Part shown: piece after piece, positions 24,756 through 40,100 of the stretch
Numbering within the stretch: the stretch's first letter is position 1
How the letters are laid out: every line of letters starts with the position of its first letter
From: Aquanectria penicillioides
Taxonomy: Eukaryota; Ascomycota; Sordariomycetes; Hypocreales; Nectriaceae
Reading direction: 5' to 3'
Assembly: GCA_003415625.1 (NCBI GenBank)
Contig: PYIU01000005.1
Location: 1,679,001-1,743,000 of the forward strand
Length of the DNA stretch: 64,000 bases
Notes under the pieces: generated by a model
Told to the model about the DNA's origin: nothing
Seen by the model: the letters and a program-made list of their open reading frames with translations, nothing else
Database searches by the model: none
Program-made: the position numbers and the translations under genes

Positions 24756-27700
24756 TGTTGCTGATTGTTTGGATGAAGAAGCGGTTGGGTTTGATGGAAA
24801 AGATTGTGATCGATGATAAGAAAGTCTTGAAGACAGATTTTAGGGGGACGCGCAAACGAGCGGACGGACAGCCAAGTCCTAACAGGGGGTCGAGTGAAAA
24901 ACGAGGGGGTTTTCTGAATATGCAATTGGCGGGGTGCAAGGCTAAGCCAAGTGACCCAAGAACGGAAGTGAGAAAAAAAAGGTTCTTGCCAGCGGCGAGG
25001 CTTACGACAATGGCAAGTGACAAAAGTCAAGAAGAAACTCGAGATCGAGGTTGGTCCCTGGTCTGGGAGAAGAAGAAGTAAGAGGGAGGGAAAAAAAAAA
25101 AAGAAGGAAGGGAAAGGGTAAAAAGGAAGACTCGGGGGGTCAGGGTGAGGCGCGGCAATTAAAAAAAAAATTGGTATTGCTACGAAATTGGCACGTCAGT
25201 GGAGGGGGACAGACTGCTATTCCAGGCCCAACACATCCACAGGCGCGCATCTAGGGAGGTATGGACTCTCAGGGAGGTCATCACACACGTCCTACGGGTC
25301 AATTACGAACTGGTGCAGGCCACTCTACTCTCTGCAGAAAGATTGGCTCTGGCGCAGGTACCGGTACCAATGGAGGCACAAGGGGTGCGCCCGGTGGACA
25401 CGAGCCGCTGGACGCGCGTGCAGGGGGAGGCGACGGGGGAATTAATGGGGGAGTCAGGGGGCCAAAAGGCTGGAGAGGCGTGGTACTGGTACCGACCCGG
25501 AGAAGTCTATTCTCTTTTACCTGAATCTATTCAGGGGAACCCATGGGGAAAGGAGCAAAGATCCAAGCCTGGCGAATCAATCTGCCCACGTTTGGAGATC
25601 GGCTTTGTCTCGCTCATCCAGATAAGGAGGCGACCAACTGGGCTGCATCGCACACCGTGTCACTGACTGTGTCATCCCCTTCCTCCCTTTGTATTCACTT
25701 TTTTTTTTTTTTTTTTTTTGGCGCATCACCTCACGCACTGGCACGCGTTGGATCGCGGACGGGGGCCCGATAACTAACCTAGAGGAATGCAAGTGGGCTT
25801 GACAGAGCTGGGAAGTGCCCCTGAACACCAACTGGATGATGCACTTGGTGCTTGCCAGATGCGGCGACCAAGTCCAAGGCAGAGTTCGTCTCTCGGTTCG
25901 GCCCCCCCGTTCCCGATGCCGTACTCCGAGCGAGCTACCTAGTTGACGGTGAGGTGGGAGAGAGTCGCTGGCGGGCTGACTGGGAGCCAGACTTTGCTTG
26001 ACAATCACCTCGTGTTTGTGGAGATGGGTCGTGTGGATTCCGCACTGGAGGGAGGGAGAGAGATACGTTGCATCACACGTCCCGTATCGGTCATTTACCT
26101 AGCCAGACACGAACGCGCACGCGATACGCGCCGCATGTATGGTGGGTGCGTGAAGAAGCCTTTTAGCCAAGCAGCGGGCACTTGATAGCCCTATCCGAAA
26201 AACTGGCTGTGTTTTGCACATCCCTCCCTTCCCAGATCCCGCCCAAATCTGCCGGTGCTAGGGACAAGGCCGTCCTGTCTTGAGAGGGGGCTTTGATCAA
26301 GTGCTGATATCAAGCCTCCTTGCCACGAGTCGTATTCATCAAACAGTGTCGAGGTACCTCTCCGTGGACGGACAACCATCGATTTAAAATTCGGATGCAA
26401 GCGAGCCAGGCCAGGTCTGGACTGACCATCACGGACCTCAGCCATCGCAGATTCGGGGTGCAGACTGCAGAGTAAGACGGCACGGGCATATTGCGGTACC
26501 CAACTATGTATGCTTATCGGCAAGGCACCCCCTTGGCAAACGCCCGTCGAGGAAGAAAAAATCCCAGATGAAGCCTTGTCCATCTCCGCAAAGAACACAC
26601 TATCGATGCCATGGCTCCCGCTACTGTTCAGCCGCTGTACTTGGTCCCTACCCTACCGTGGTCGGCCACTCCCCATCTCGATAGCACAGGGCTAGCCTTG
26701 GCCATTTTGAAGATTTGCCCAGAGGCGCAGGGACACCTCGTCCCATCTCTGCTCAGGGTCCTCAGGGATCTGTTCTCATGCGGGGTGTAATATGCAACTA
26801 TCCACGATTTGTGGTCCCCGTGCCAAAGTACCAGTACCAGTACCTTGGGGGCGAAGGCCAGATGTCCATCTCGCCCCTTCTAGTTGGGTCCTCCTTGCCC
26901 CCGGGGCTGATGAGCCCAAAGAAAAGGGGACCATAAAAATGCCGTAAGGGACATTTTTTCTGCACCATGAGACAGCGGCATGAGACAAGGCTGTGTCTGT
27001 CAGATGTACCGTAACAACTCAAAAAATTCAAAACTGGCTGTGGAGTCTTGTCCCCACAAATTCCCATATATAGATATCTCTGAAAGATTTCGTTCGTTAT
27101 ATGCAAGAGAGTGGAGACAAAACCCACTTCGAATTTCTTGAGTTTATACGGTAGATGCTAAATTCCTCTGCTAGCTCTTCCACCCCTGAGCACTAGACGA
27201 GTGCAACGATACCGTGTCCTTTACAAGCCCACGCGCCGGCCTACGAAAGCCTTGCGAGGCAAGCCCCGTCTGCGGCTTGACGGCGATGGGTGCCCGGCTA
27301 GCGAAAGGACGATCATTGATCTGAGAGTTGCCCCGTTTCAGAATTGAGGCACCTGGCGCTCTCCCAAACAAGCAGTGGAGCCAAGCTTTGCATCAAGATG
27401 ATGATTTCAAGTTGATCCCTTCCTGCTCCCCTGTATCTGTGACGTTTCTCGAAAGGTGCTGACGAAGCTCGTCGTGCAATCCTATCCTCGGGCTGGTCGA
27501 TCTTCCAGTGGCTGAGTGGGTTTCTTCGCGCCGAGGAGCCGTGACAATACGACAAACCACAAATCACAAAACCGCCCACACGCGAGGGAGGCGGGAGGAG
27601 GCGGGTAAAGGGAGACCCCAACGCAACGGGGGAAATCTAGGGCTGGGCTGGGTCTATTCCAATTTTCCAATGTGTACTATCTATGGCGCGCGAAGGTTTG

Positions 27701-29813
27701 GCCGGAAAGGTGGCGCCGCAACGAGTCGCTGGCATGAAAACTATTGGACTCTAAGGAGAAGCTTACCAGGAACTGTTCTTTCGACTTCCCCCACCCACCC
27801 AGTTGCGCACCCCCTGGACGGCCAAGTTGCTTCATTGAAGGAAAGAGAATGTGGTGGTCCTACTCCGTTTCCTAAAGCGAGTTACAGGAGAGCCGTCGGT
27901 GCCCAGGGGATCACAATCGCCGGTTGATGACACTTGTGTGCAAGGGCAATCTAGCCTATCCCTGACACTCGGTGCGAGTCCCAAGATCTTGAGATAGCAG
28001 TTACGGTGTTACGGTGTTAAATTTACGGTTTCCGCCACCCTGAACACGACTGGTGCACCCGTCCTTCCTTGGGAGAAATATCTCGAGTTGGGAGACATCC
28101 CCTCCATCTCAAAACACAAACAAAGTAATTTTAACTCATATATCCATCTTCGACAGTCTTCAACAATGGATGGGGCACACGAAGATCGACTCTTGGACAA
28201 TGGGAAACCATGGCATGGCGCGGGCGGAAGCGAGGTTACCAGCCTACAACCTGCATGTCAACGATATCCAATATTTTCTGCTAGAGGCCACGTTCTTCCA
28301 AAACAGCATCTCGCACGGCTGGGTGGTGCTTAGCCCTGCTAAAGGTGGAATTGACCCTCATCTTAGGAAATTGCGGCGAGGTTGTCAGTGGAGGTTGGGC
28401 GGCTATGAACCTGGTCGCCGGGGTTGTTCAGCGTCTCTTCAAGCATCTCCAGTGTGCTGGTGAACCATGGCATCATTTAAAAGAAAGGTCTTGATAAGCC
28501 GTCAGCGACACAACTGTCGATCGGGATTGGTCGAGCTGACCGGTAGGGAAATTGTCTTACCCGAATTAGGTTTGTTGAAGGGGGGTGAGAGGAAATTTTG
28601 CCGTAGTGCACAATCAGCCTCGACGCCGAGCTGATAGACATCCAAGCCGTCAGCTCTAAATGGTGATGAGCGCTTCACAATACGGAGTAAGAGGCAATGC
28701 AATGCCAGGGGTACCGCACATAATTAGTGGGCATGGCAGGAAAAGCAAGCCACAATGGCACTAAAAGAGCCAAGCTTCCAGTCCGTGGTACAGTGTCCGT
28801 TGATTGTGCTCTGTAGCCCACAGGAGCCCCAGTGCCTACGCCGACTCTGGGGCGCCTAGGCTCAGGCACAAGCACCAAAAATGACGAACGCTAACCCTCC
28901 CGTGGATCTACTACGGCACATTTCGCAAACGTGCATCGGGATGGGTCCTAAGGCCCGGTCGCTTCATAGGAACTATCGAAATAGGACGGAGTCCTGTACA
29001 CGAGTAATTCATGTCTCCCAGGCCCTCTAGTGTAGAGGGCAGAGCCGAGAGGCTTGAGGAGGCTGCGAATGGGTACCGGAGGGGGAGGCCATGGCATGGT
29101 CCCCACCAACCAAGGCCAACAACCACTTTACTCCAGCCATATGTTCATATGTTCACGCTGGGTTTCTTCACAGACAGAATCTGATTACAGGAGGGACTTT
29201 CGTACGTGTTAGATTACCCAGCCAACGCCCTCTGGCTCACCGGCCACCGACCACGCCAACTACCATGTACGAGACGAACAGAGTCTGGAACCCCTCCCCC
29301 TCCTCATCTCTGACCCCCTGAAGCAAGCTCGAGGGTGAGAAACGGAAAAGGTGGGCGGGCTCTGCGTGCCCTGTACTATGTAGTAACTGGTTATGGAGGG
29401 CCTTCGCAGGAGGGTGCCCACTATCCCGTGCTTTACTATTACAGGACACTATGGCAGAGCAAACCAACCTAATTATTCAAGTCGGTGGGGCGGGTCTTCG
29501 CAACCCTCTCGACCCCTGTCCCCCCCTAACCCTGTGCTCCCTTGGCGGGCTCCAAAATAATTTTAGCCCCGCCATCCATCACCGTCCCCCTCATCCCCTT
29601 TTCTCTCCAGCCTCCTGCTAGCATCCACGACCAAAACAATAACTACAGCAACCACGGGACAATATAGCTCTCGCTGCCTCCACGTTGTCTTGTAAAGCTT
29701 CATTCATCCCTCCTCGTCGCTTTCTCGCTCGAGTCCACGGCGTCTTCGCGTTCTGTTGCTTATTCTTCAACTCAGATTATCTCTTCAAGAAGCTCCTTGC
29801 AACTACCCCCACC
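24756..29813. other. 5 kb intergenic region between transporter and UGM
   Basis: Divergent upstream region without a supported gene. The longest frames (for example 25199-25666 and 26191-26598) have random composition. It contains a T21 run at 25699-25719 and small GGTACC/GGTACT palindromic clusters near 25357-25375 and 26825-26845. The last 200 bp is a CT-rich leader for the mutase gene. Confidence 0.5.
25699..25719. repeat. Poly(T) run
   Basis: About 21 consecutive T in intergenic DNA. No flanking ORF or target-site duplication suggests a retroposed tail. Confidence 0.9.
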
Positions 29814-31703
<1,890 letters not shown>

Positions 31704-33440
31704 GCGGACACACTGTTGGCAAGCATCGTCAGAGCGGAGTTCTGTAACTAGGCTGGAAAATTTTGGGACTGTTATCTAGGCTGTGGAATGTGCTAGAGGT
31801 TATGTGTACAAGCGGTCTACATGAGAAGCGGATATGCTGTATGACACATGACGGGATAGAATCTAGAAATGATGGCTGCTGGTTTGGGATCCCAGCGAGC
31901 ACGGATAAATGTGTGTCTGAAAAGGGGACGGGTCATGATAGAGGATAGAACCGGCCCCCTCTCTCAGGATTAGACGAATGAACGGATTATCCTATTCGAT
32001 ATATACTTAAACCTGCGAATAATATAATGTATCACATGCCAGGAATCGATTCTTCCACCGTTCATTTCATTTTATTTGTTTCGTTTCCATCAATGTGGTG
32101 TTCGCTAGTCCTCGGATTCAACAGCTATTGGACAGGTCTTGCTTTGCCTTGTTGAAGTCTGCCGACCGACTATTCGGGAACGGAAATTCTTTTGACCGCG
32201 ACGGTATGTTTGGGATGTGGTCCAGCTGCAACCCCTGCCTCCACTTACATCATTCAGGCGTAGAGTGTGAAAGCGGCGGCTGCAGGGACACAAGCCCTTT
32301 GGTGGGGGAGTCCTTTCAAGTGAATGATACCGGAGTAAGACGGAACCGAGAGCACACAAAGAGAGTGCACAAACGTGCCTTTTAATTTGGCAATGAAACC
32401 AAACGCGGCGGGATCGACATACGGGTGCCGTCAGATTGATGAGAAGGGTTAATCAAAATGAAATGTCAAAAACAGGCAAACGCCCCAACAACACGCAACG
32501 GCCACAGGGTCCAGCAGGCGAAATTGAGCCCCTCCGGCCATAACACACATAGGTGCACCCAAAAAAAAAAGTCAAGGCTCCAGTGGGCCAAACTCTCGCA
32601 GAAGCCAAAGCGTCATGACAGCCAAAGCAGCAAGTTTTGGATCTTGGTCGCTAGGGCTCTCCGGTTGTGTGTTGAAACCTGGAAGTTTGCATATTGTGCC
32701 TGCTTGCCGGTTTCGAGGGGCCCTTCGTCCCCGATAAGCAACGGCAGCCACAGCAAGAGCCGAAATATTGTGACTTGGGAGGAGGGATATGATCGCTGAT
32801 GCATTGTAGGCAAATAACACTGACGGTGTTGGGTTTTCAGTGGTGGAGAAACGTGTTTGGTCTTGGTCTCAGGGAATGTGCTGTGTTGTCAGTGCCCTAC
32901 TACACCCATGGATCGATGGATGGATCTTGGCCAACTCAGAACCCCCGCAGGCTTTGAGTGCGGCGAGCCTGTCCAACTCCCGAGCTATCAACTCCTAGCC
33001 GTCAGCTTTTGTTTTTACATGGGTTGTTCTCGGTGTCGCAAACCACCGTTGTGTCACATGTCCGCGGGGTGATGATGTGGGTGGTGTTGTTCTCTCTGCG
33101 TGTGCAATGGGCAAGTACCTATGTGGGAAGATTGTAGATTGCGCTGCGTGTCAATCCAAAGAAAGGGCTAGGTAGTGCATGGTTACTCGAGTGCGCTCAG
33201 CTTGAGAGACGTCAGTGCAAGGAGGCAGTAATATGTCCCTTATTAACGCCCTAGTTGGGATGAACAGTGGGAAAACACCATGACCATGTAGTATGATTTC
33301 TAGGTAGGTGCCTGCCCAGGCTGGCCCAAGCAGTGGAGAACGAGGGTCAAGGCAAGCGCCAGCGGGTCCCTCGCCTTGTCGCGGACGTGTGCTCCCACCC
33401 ACCTGCCTGCCACCCATGCCCACTTTCCACGCACCGCAGT

Positions 33441-33451
33441 AGACTCAGACT

Positions 33452-33494
<43 letters not shown>
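33441..33494. repeat. Hexanucleotide tandem repeat AGACKC
   Basis: Nine 6-bp units: two AGACTC followed by seven AGACGC. It is intergenic, about 650 bp before the histidine kinase start. Confidence 0.9.
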
Positions 33495-33495
<1 letters not shown>

Positions 33496-34019
33496 CGCAG
33501 ATGTAACCAGGTATTGCGCCAAGTCCCGCAAAGCTGGCCAGGTCAAAAGCCTTCGCTCAGCACCTAGCCAAAGATAATCCCATTTTTTGTTCAAGCTCTG
33601 GCAACAGCGCGTTGCCCACCAACTGAGTCAAAAAAGAGGACTCCACCACTCGCCGCCAATCCGCCGAACCCACCAGCACTACTCCGTACGGCCCATCCAA
33701 TTTACCGGCCACCGCGGTCACCATCCATCACCACATCCCACATCGGTTCGCCAAGAACCTCAGCTTCTCCGTGCCCCGGGATCTCTCGGCCGTGTGCTGA
33801 TCCGCCGATCGACCTCTCACTCACTCGCTCACTCACTCACACCCCTTCTCTCGCCTTGCGCCCTCCGAGAGCCTCATCAAACCACAGCCTCCCAATCACC
33901 GACTCAGCGCCCACGCCAAACTCGGGGTCCGCTCCTCCCCTACACTCTCCGCTTTTCGATCCTCCGACCTCAGTCCTCCAACCCCTCACCCCGAGACGAC
34001 CTACGACTTGTTTCCCAGA

Positions 34020-34078
34020 ATGTGCACCCCAAGCCGTCCTGGTTAAGCTTTAACTGAATCCGAATGCCCGCGCCATAA
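34020..34078 (+). promoter_or_regulatory. Two tiny uORFs before the histidine kinase
   Basis: The ATG at 34020 opens eight codons ending TAA at 34046, and the ATG at 34064 opens four codons (Met-Pro-Ala-Pro) ending TAA at 34078, 66 nt before the kinase ATG at 34145. If both are in the transcribed leader they could reduce or condition translation. The transcription start is not visible, so this is inference. Confidence 0.3.
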
Positions 34079-34144
34079 AGCGCCCCCCGTCCTGCCGAAG
34101 CCGACACCCACGCCCACGAGGCGTGCTGCTGTTCGCACATCAAC

Positions 34145-37100
34145 ATGGACGGCGCGGCTCTCGTGTGCGACGACCTTCTCGATCCGCCACCCCGACTCTA
34201 CGAGCGTCTTCGCCAAATAGCAGGCTACACTTGGGACGAGTCGAAGCTCCCCTTCCACACCACATACGATTTCTGGTGAGTCTGCGCCGTGTGGGACAGT
34301 TCCGCGAACCCCCCCTCCCCCTCCTGCGCTTCAATCTTGCTCATATATTTGGTTCTTGTAGGCATGTACTCGGCACTCGTTTCGTATCTCCCTTTTCTGC
34401 CCCCTCGACCTCGTCACATAATGCCTCCAGCCCCGGCTCAGCCTTAAAACTTCAGTCCGGACGTCCATCTCCCTCGGATGCCGTGGGCACCGCGTCCAGC
34501 AGCGACGGGAATGATTTACCGGCCACAACCCCTCCAGCCTCGTTACCCTCCAACTTTTCGTCCGATACCCCTTACATAGAGGAACGTGTCGTCGCCCGCA
34601 TATCTTATCACGCTCTCCGCGAAGAGCGAGCATTTCACATCGCCAAGAGCCTCACGGCCTCATCCGACCCCAATGGAGAACACATCGTCAAGCCTGTAGA
34701 CCTGATCAGGCTGAATCCAATTTCGAGTGACCGAGCAGCCGTTATTGTGGCCATCTACCAACATCCTGGCGTCAACTATGTGGCAAATGTGCTTGATATG
34801 GGCCCAGCTTTCTTCAGGGCACGAAGGGTTGGAGAAATCTTTACATCGGGCCGCAAGAATGAGCCGAAGTTACAAGAGCCTATATCTCTGCAATACTTCC
34901 TCGACTTCGCTATCGGTGCAGCAGAATGCCTTGAACTCCTTCACCATAGCCTAGGGATGATTCATGGCGAGATCCGTGGCGATGCCTTTCACTTCAATGT
35001 TGAGGAGAATAAAGTCAAGGTTATGTCATTTGGGTCCGGCGTCCGATCGTTCGAGCATGGCCTCACCAGCACTGGCTGGTCGACACTTTCCAAGGAATTG
35101 GGCGCGAAGAATAAGCTCCTTTACATTAGCCCCGAGCAGACCGGGAGAATGCCAGCGGAGCCGGATAGCCGAACTGATATATACTCCCTGGGCGTCTTGT
35201 TCTGGACCCTATTAACTCAGAAACCGGTCTTTGAAGGAGATACGGCACTTGACATCGTTCAAGGAGTCTTGGGGCGGAGGATACCAAATGTGTCCACTGT
35301 ACGAATCGATGTCCCAGATGTAATAGGGAGGATCATTCAGAAGTGCACGGCCAAGAATGTTTCAGAGCGTTATCACTCTGCGAGCGGACTTCGTCATGAT
35401 CTGGTCAAAGTTCATCAGTTCCTCAGCGACGGAGACTGGCTAGCTTTGAAAGAGTGGAAAATTGGAACCAAAGATGTCTCTTCATTTTTCATGCTGCCTA
35501 CTATCATGATTGGTCGTCATCGTGAACGAGCGGATCTGGTCAAAGTCATTGAGCGCGTTGCGAAAAGCCACTACGCAAGCGTTAGGGGTGCGGCAAACCG
35601 GTTCTCTGACGGCTCTAGTTTATCCAACGAAATGATCCCCTTTGATGATATCTCTAGCGAAGGGGCAAGCTCGATAGATGGAACCAATCGCCGGAGCGGA
35701 TCCTTCACTCAAACCATCTCTTCCGACCCCAAATTCCCGAAGAGCAACCTACATCCCCTCCTTGCTGATAACCAAACCATCTCAAGTGACACAATAGCAT
35801 CTTCACCATCCGGCACCTTCCCTCGTCCTGTCAGACCTTGGGAAAGACATCAATCTATCTCAATAGAAACTCGCAGCCTCGTAGAGAGTGTGGGAACCGA
35901 TCCAAACCGCCATAGTGTTGTCGAGTCATCGGCCTCAAGCCTATCAAGGCAATTGGGTTCCGCAAAGTTCCGGCGTCGAGACTACTGCGAAGTTGTCACA
36001 ATCGCAGGCCCTGGCGGTGTTGGAAAGAGCTTCCTTGTGCAGAGTGTCCTTGCTGAAGCCCGGAGGCGGGGATATTGTGCAACCGCCAAATTTGATACAG
36101 CCAGAAGAACGGCTTTTGGGCCACTGCTTAAGTTGTTGTCGTCCCTGTTCAAGCAAGTTTGGGGTGAACGAAACACGGAGACCCCGTTTCATCAAACCCT
36201 GAAACAGTTTATCCGCCCAGTATGGGCGATGCTGCACCGCGTGCTGGGACTTCCTGAGTTCTTGCTTGGCCCGCCAGAGATTCCCGTTGGCCGATCCATC
36301 TCTATCTCGCACCAATCCATTCCCAAAGGAGGTGGTCGGCCTGGAGGTAAGCGTCGAGGCTCATCCCCTGGAAGTTCCCCTGGCCCAGGCGCTCGAAACC
36401 CAAGTATCGCCTCTCAATCTTCTCAAGACTTCCTCCGTGCAGGAGTGTCTACCAAAAGTGTACGTCTGATGAACATCTTCCTGGATGTTCTCAGAGTATT
36501 TACTGCCCATAAATTTATTTGCTTCTGCCTTGATGATCTCCACTTCGCAGACGATGAGTCTCTGGAACTCATTTCCCAAATCATATCTTCCAGGATGAAA
36601 ATGGTCATCATTATGACGTACCGACCAGAAGAGTTGTCAGCAGAGAAAGTGCAGGGCATTATCCATCATCCAGAGTCAGATGGTATGTTGCAATAATGTG
36701 TTCTTGTATGTAGGCCTGCTAATTATGTTGTTAGAATTTCCCCGTACTACAAGCCCGATGGTCACTCATATAACACTCTCGCCACTCTCGGAGAACGATA
36801 TTGTTCAATATGTCTCGACAACTCTTTGTCGGCCAGCCGAAGAGATCCACTCCCTCGCCCTTGTCATCCAGTCCAAAACTGCGGGAAATCCTTTCTACAT
36901 GCGAGAGATGCTAAGCGCATGTCATCGAAAACGTTGCATCTGGTACGATTACCGAGATAGCCAGTGGCATTACGACCTGGACCGACTGTTCGAACAATTC
37001 AAGGGCGAGAAGGATTACGATGTTCTTGACACTGGCTTCATCACGCATAGGCTCGGTGAACTTCCCCCTGCCGCCCGGGCCTTGCTTGCATGGGCAGCTC

Positions 37101-40100
37101 TCATCGGCGGTTCATTCTCGTTTGAGTTAATTTCCCACTTGATGAGTGGAGAGTTTGACTACCACGATGAGGAATGGGGCATGTGCTGTTCAGTAGAGTC
37201 GAAAAGAACTACTCTCAAGGAGAGGCCATCGCGGGTCTCCAGGCCGCCATACAGGCTTACATTATTGTGCCTAGCGAGACTGATGATCGGTTCCGCTTTG
37301 CTCATGACCGCTACATTCATGCGTCGGCTGCGCTAAAGGAGTGTAACTCCCGGAAGATGCATTTCATCATAGCCCAAACTCTTAACAAATACTACAATGC
37401 TGAAGCAAAACAACTAGACAGCACAGCCGCTCACATTTGCGAAGCTGTCGATATCATCAAACGGCAGGTTCCAATCCGACAGCACTTCCGCAAGTTGCTA
37501 TCTGAACGCGCTGAAGCAGCCACTGAGAATAGTGCTCGTCCAACCGCTGCGAAATTCTACAGCAACGCCGTCTCACTTCTGCAGGAGAACCCCTGGATTG
37601 ATGCAGAAGATGCATCGTATGATGAGACAATGCAGCTGTACCTTCGCGCTGCTGAATGCTATTTGTTCATGGGACATTACACTGGTGCAAACGAAACGCT
37701 AAACATTATCTTCACAAACGCCAAGACCGCTTTTGACAAGGCACCGGCATATGTTTTACAGTCGCGAATCTATGCTCAGAATGGAGATTCAACGGCCGCT
37801 CTAGTGTCCCTCAGGGAATGTCTGGTATCTCTGGGTGTTACTCTTGACGATAACCCAACTCTACAGAAATGCGACGAGAAGTTCGAAAGGCTCTCGGTCA
37901 GAATACAAACCATGGAGCGCTCGGAGATTGTGAGCGACAAACAGTCTGAAGACCCTAGCATCGCATCCATTGGTGCTGTTCTCTCAGAAAACTATCAGTG
38001 CGGCGTGGTGGAGCGATGGTCTACGGTATTACCATCTCACACTCACAATGATAGAGATGCATCTGACCAAGGGCTCATATCCCCAATCCGGCATGGGTTT
38101 CTTGTACCTCTCCATGATCGCCATGTCTCGCTTTAACATGACACAATTCGCCGTGGATTTGGGCTCCATATCCCAAGAGTTATTGTACCAATCTCGAGAT
38201 TCATTCTCCTTAGCCCGTGGCCTATTGCTTTACCCGATGTGTGTTGGGCACGTTCATTTGACCATGCCCATGATAATGGCACAGATGGAGGATGCCGTCG
38301 AATATGCCTCCCTTGCAGGAGATCGGATATCAACTATCCTCAGCTACGGTGTTTCCGCTGTCTTTAAGTTCTTCAACAATGAAAATATGGTGGACCTGGA
38401 AGGGTTTTGTCAATACGGATGCGAAGAGATACCCAATTGGTATTTCGATGCCAGGGGTGGCTCGGTCCTAATCGCTGTCAGGCAGCTTGCTCGTGCACTG
38501 CAGGGCAAGACTCGCATCACGGAAGCTGAAGATGTCATGTCTGATGCAACCCACACCACTCACCTATACAAAAACTGGCTTCTGGGCTGCAAGCATGAAA
38601 GCAACCGATCTATTATCTTCTATGAGAGCTTCGAGATAATCCCCCTCTTCCTCTACGGCCACTATGACTACGCCGTTGAAGTCGGGAAAAAGGCCGTTCA
38701 AAAAATCGACATGCTTTGGTCCGCTCGCAATAGTAGACTCATCCTATTCTTCTACGGGTTGGCTCGAGCTGGTCAGGTCCTCCGGAAGATCCAGGTTCCT
38801 AGCTCGCCTCCCGAGGACTTGACCCTCCAGATTCAAGAGGTAGTCAAGGATCTGCGGACTTTCATCAAAATGATCGATGACTGGGCTACAGTCTCTGACA
38901 TCAATTACCTTGCATGGTCGAGGCTGCTACAAGCCCAAGTTGCGGAGCTTACCAAGCACCACGGCACAGCTATTCAACATTATGAGCATGCCTTGGATCA
39001 TGCGACTGAGTATGACGCCGCCTTTGATGAAGCGCTCGGCAATTTCCTAATGGCGGGACTCTTCATCCGCAGAAAGGGCCGCCGTTCTGCCCGTGCTGCA
39101 CTTCTCGAAGCTGTCGCCTTGTTCCGACAGCTTGGAGCCACCGGCGTTTGTAAAGCTATCGAGGAAGAGCACAGCCTACTGTTGCATGGGCCAACTCGAA
39201 ATCATCAAACAGTGGAGATAGGGGTCCAAACCGACTTTGTTGCCGACACAGGGTCTGTTCAATACCCTCCTGTAGATGGTGGGGACGGCGGGGATCTAGC
39301 TCATATCCCATCTAACAATATGATCGATCTAAAGGGGGAACGAATCGGGGCTTGGCGAGGTTCAATGAATATGCAGAACGAAGCCGGGGCTGGACTGCCT
39401 GCTCTCGATATGATCGACTTACACGCCATCCTAGTCTCGTCGCAAGTTATTTCATCTGTCCTCCAGGTTGACGAACTTCTAAAGACCATGTGTGATGTGA
39501 TCTTGCAAACGCAGGGTGGTTCAGCGACACTTGCAGCCCTGGTGGTCCAGGAAAATGACTCAGATGCATGGTGTGTTGCTGCCAGTGGTGACCCAGAGCG
39601 GGGTGCTTCGGCGCATATACCCGGGTTGCTTCTGTCGGGAACTTCTCTGATTGCTGAGAATGTTGTGCTCTACTGCACACGGTTCTTGGAAACCGTCTTC
39701 GTTCCCGATTTGGTGGCAGATGAAAGATTTGGCAACGTCAATGAGTCGTGGCTCCAGAGAAACCCTGTTGGCAGGAGCATCATCTCGATTCCTATTTGCC
39801 ATGGGACTAAGCCTCTACTGGGTGTATTGTATCTCGAGGGTGAACCTGGTGCCTTTACCGACCGCAATGTGACGGTGTTACAGCTGCTTGTCAACCAAAT
39901 CGGCATTAGTTACTCCAATGCCTTATCGATGAAAAATCTCGAAAAGATTTCGGCAGAGAATCGATCCATGGTGGCCGTTCAAAAGCGAGCTCTCGCCAAG
40001 GCCCTTGAAGCAGAGACTAAGGCAAAGAATGCAGAGGCAGAGGCAAAGAGAAATGTCAAGCTTGCTGAGGAAGCCGCCAAAGCCAAATCAATTTTCTTGG

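Larger units (their letters stand above)
31704..34144. other. Intergenic region UGM to histidine kinase
   Basis: 2.4 kb in tandem orientation, with no gene supported. The final 700 bp is a C-rich leader-like sequence (CTCACT tracts near 33811-33841) with two very short uORFs just before the kinase start. Confidence 0.5.

Noticed and set aside
33587..34057. Gene before the histidine kinase
   Set aside because: Pro/Ser/His/Arg-rich frame in leader-type C-rich DNA; no family sequence.
34123..34361. Unspliced start of the histidine kinase at 34123
   Set aside because: The frame through the intron gives low-quality sequence, while splicing 34275 to 34362 from the ATG at 34145 gives the family-like N-terminus (YTWDESKLPFHTTYDFWHVLGTRF, split here as YTWDESKLPF and HTTYDFWHVLGTRF).
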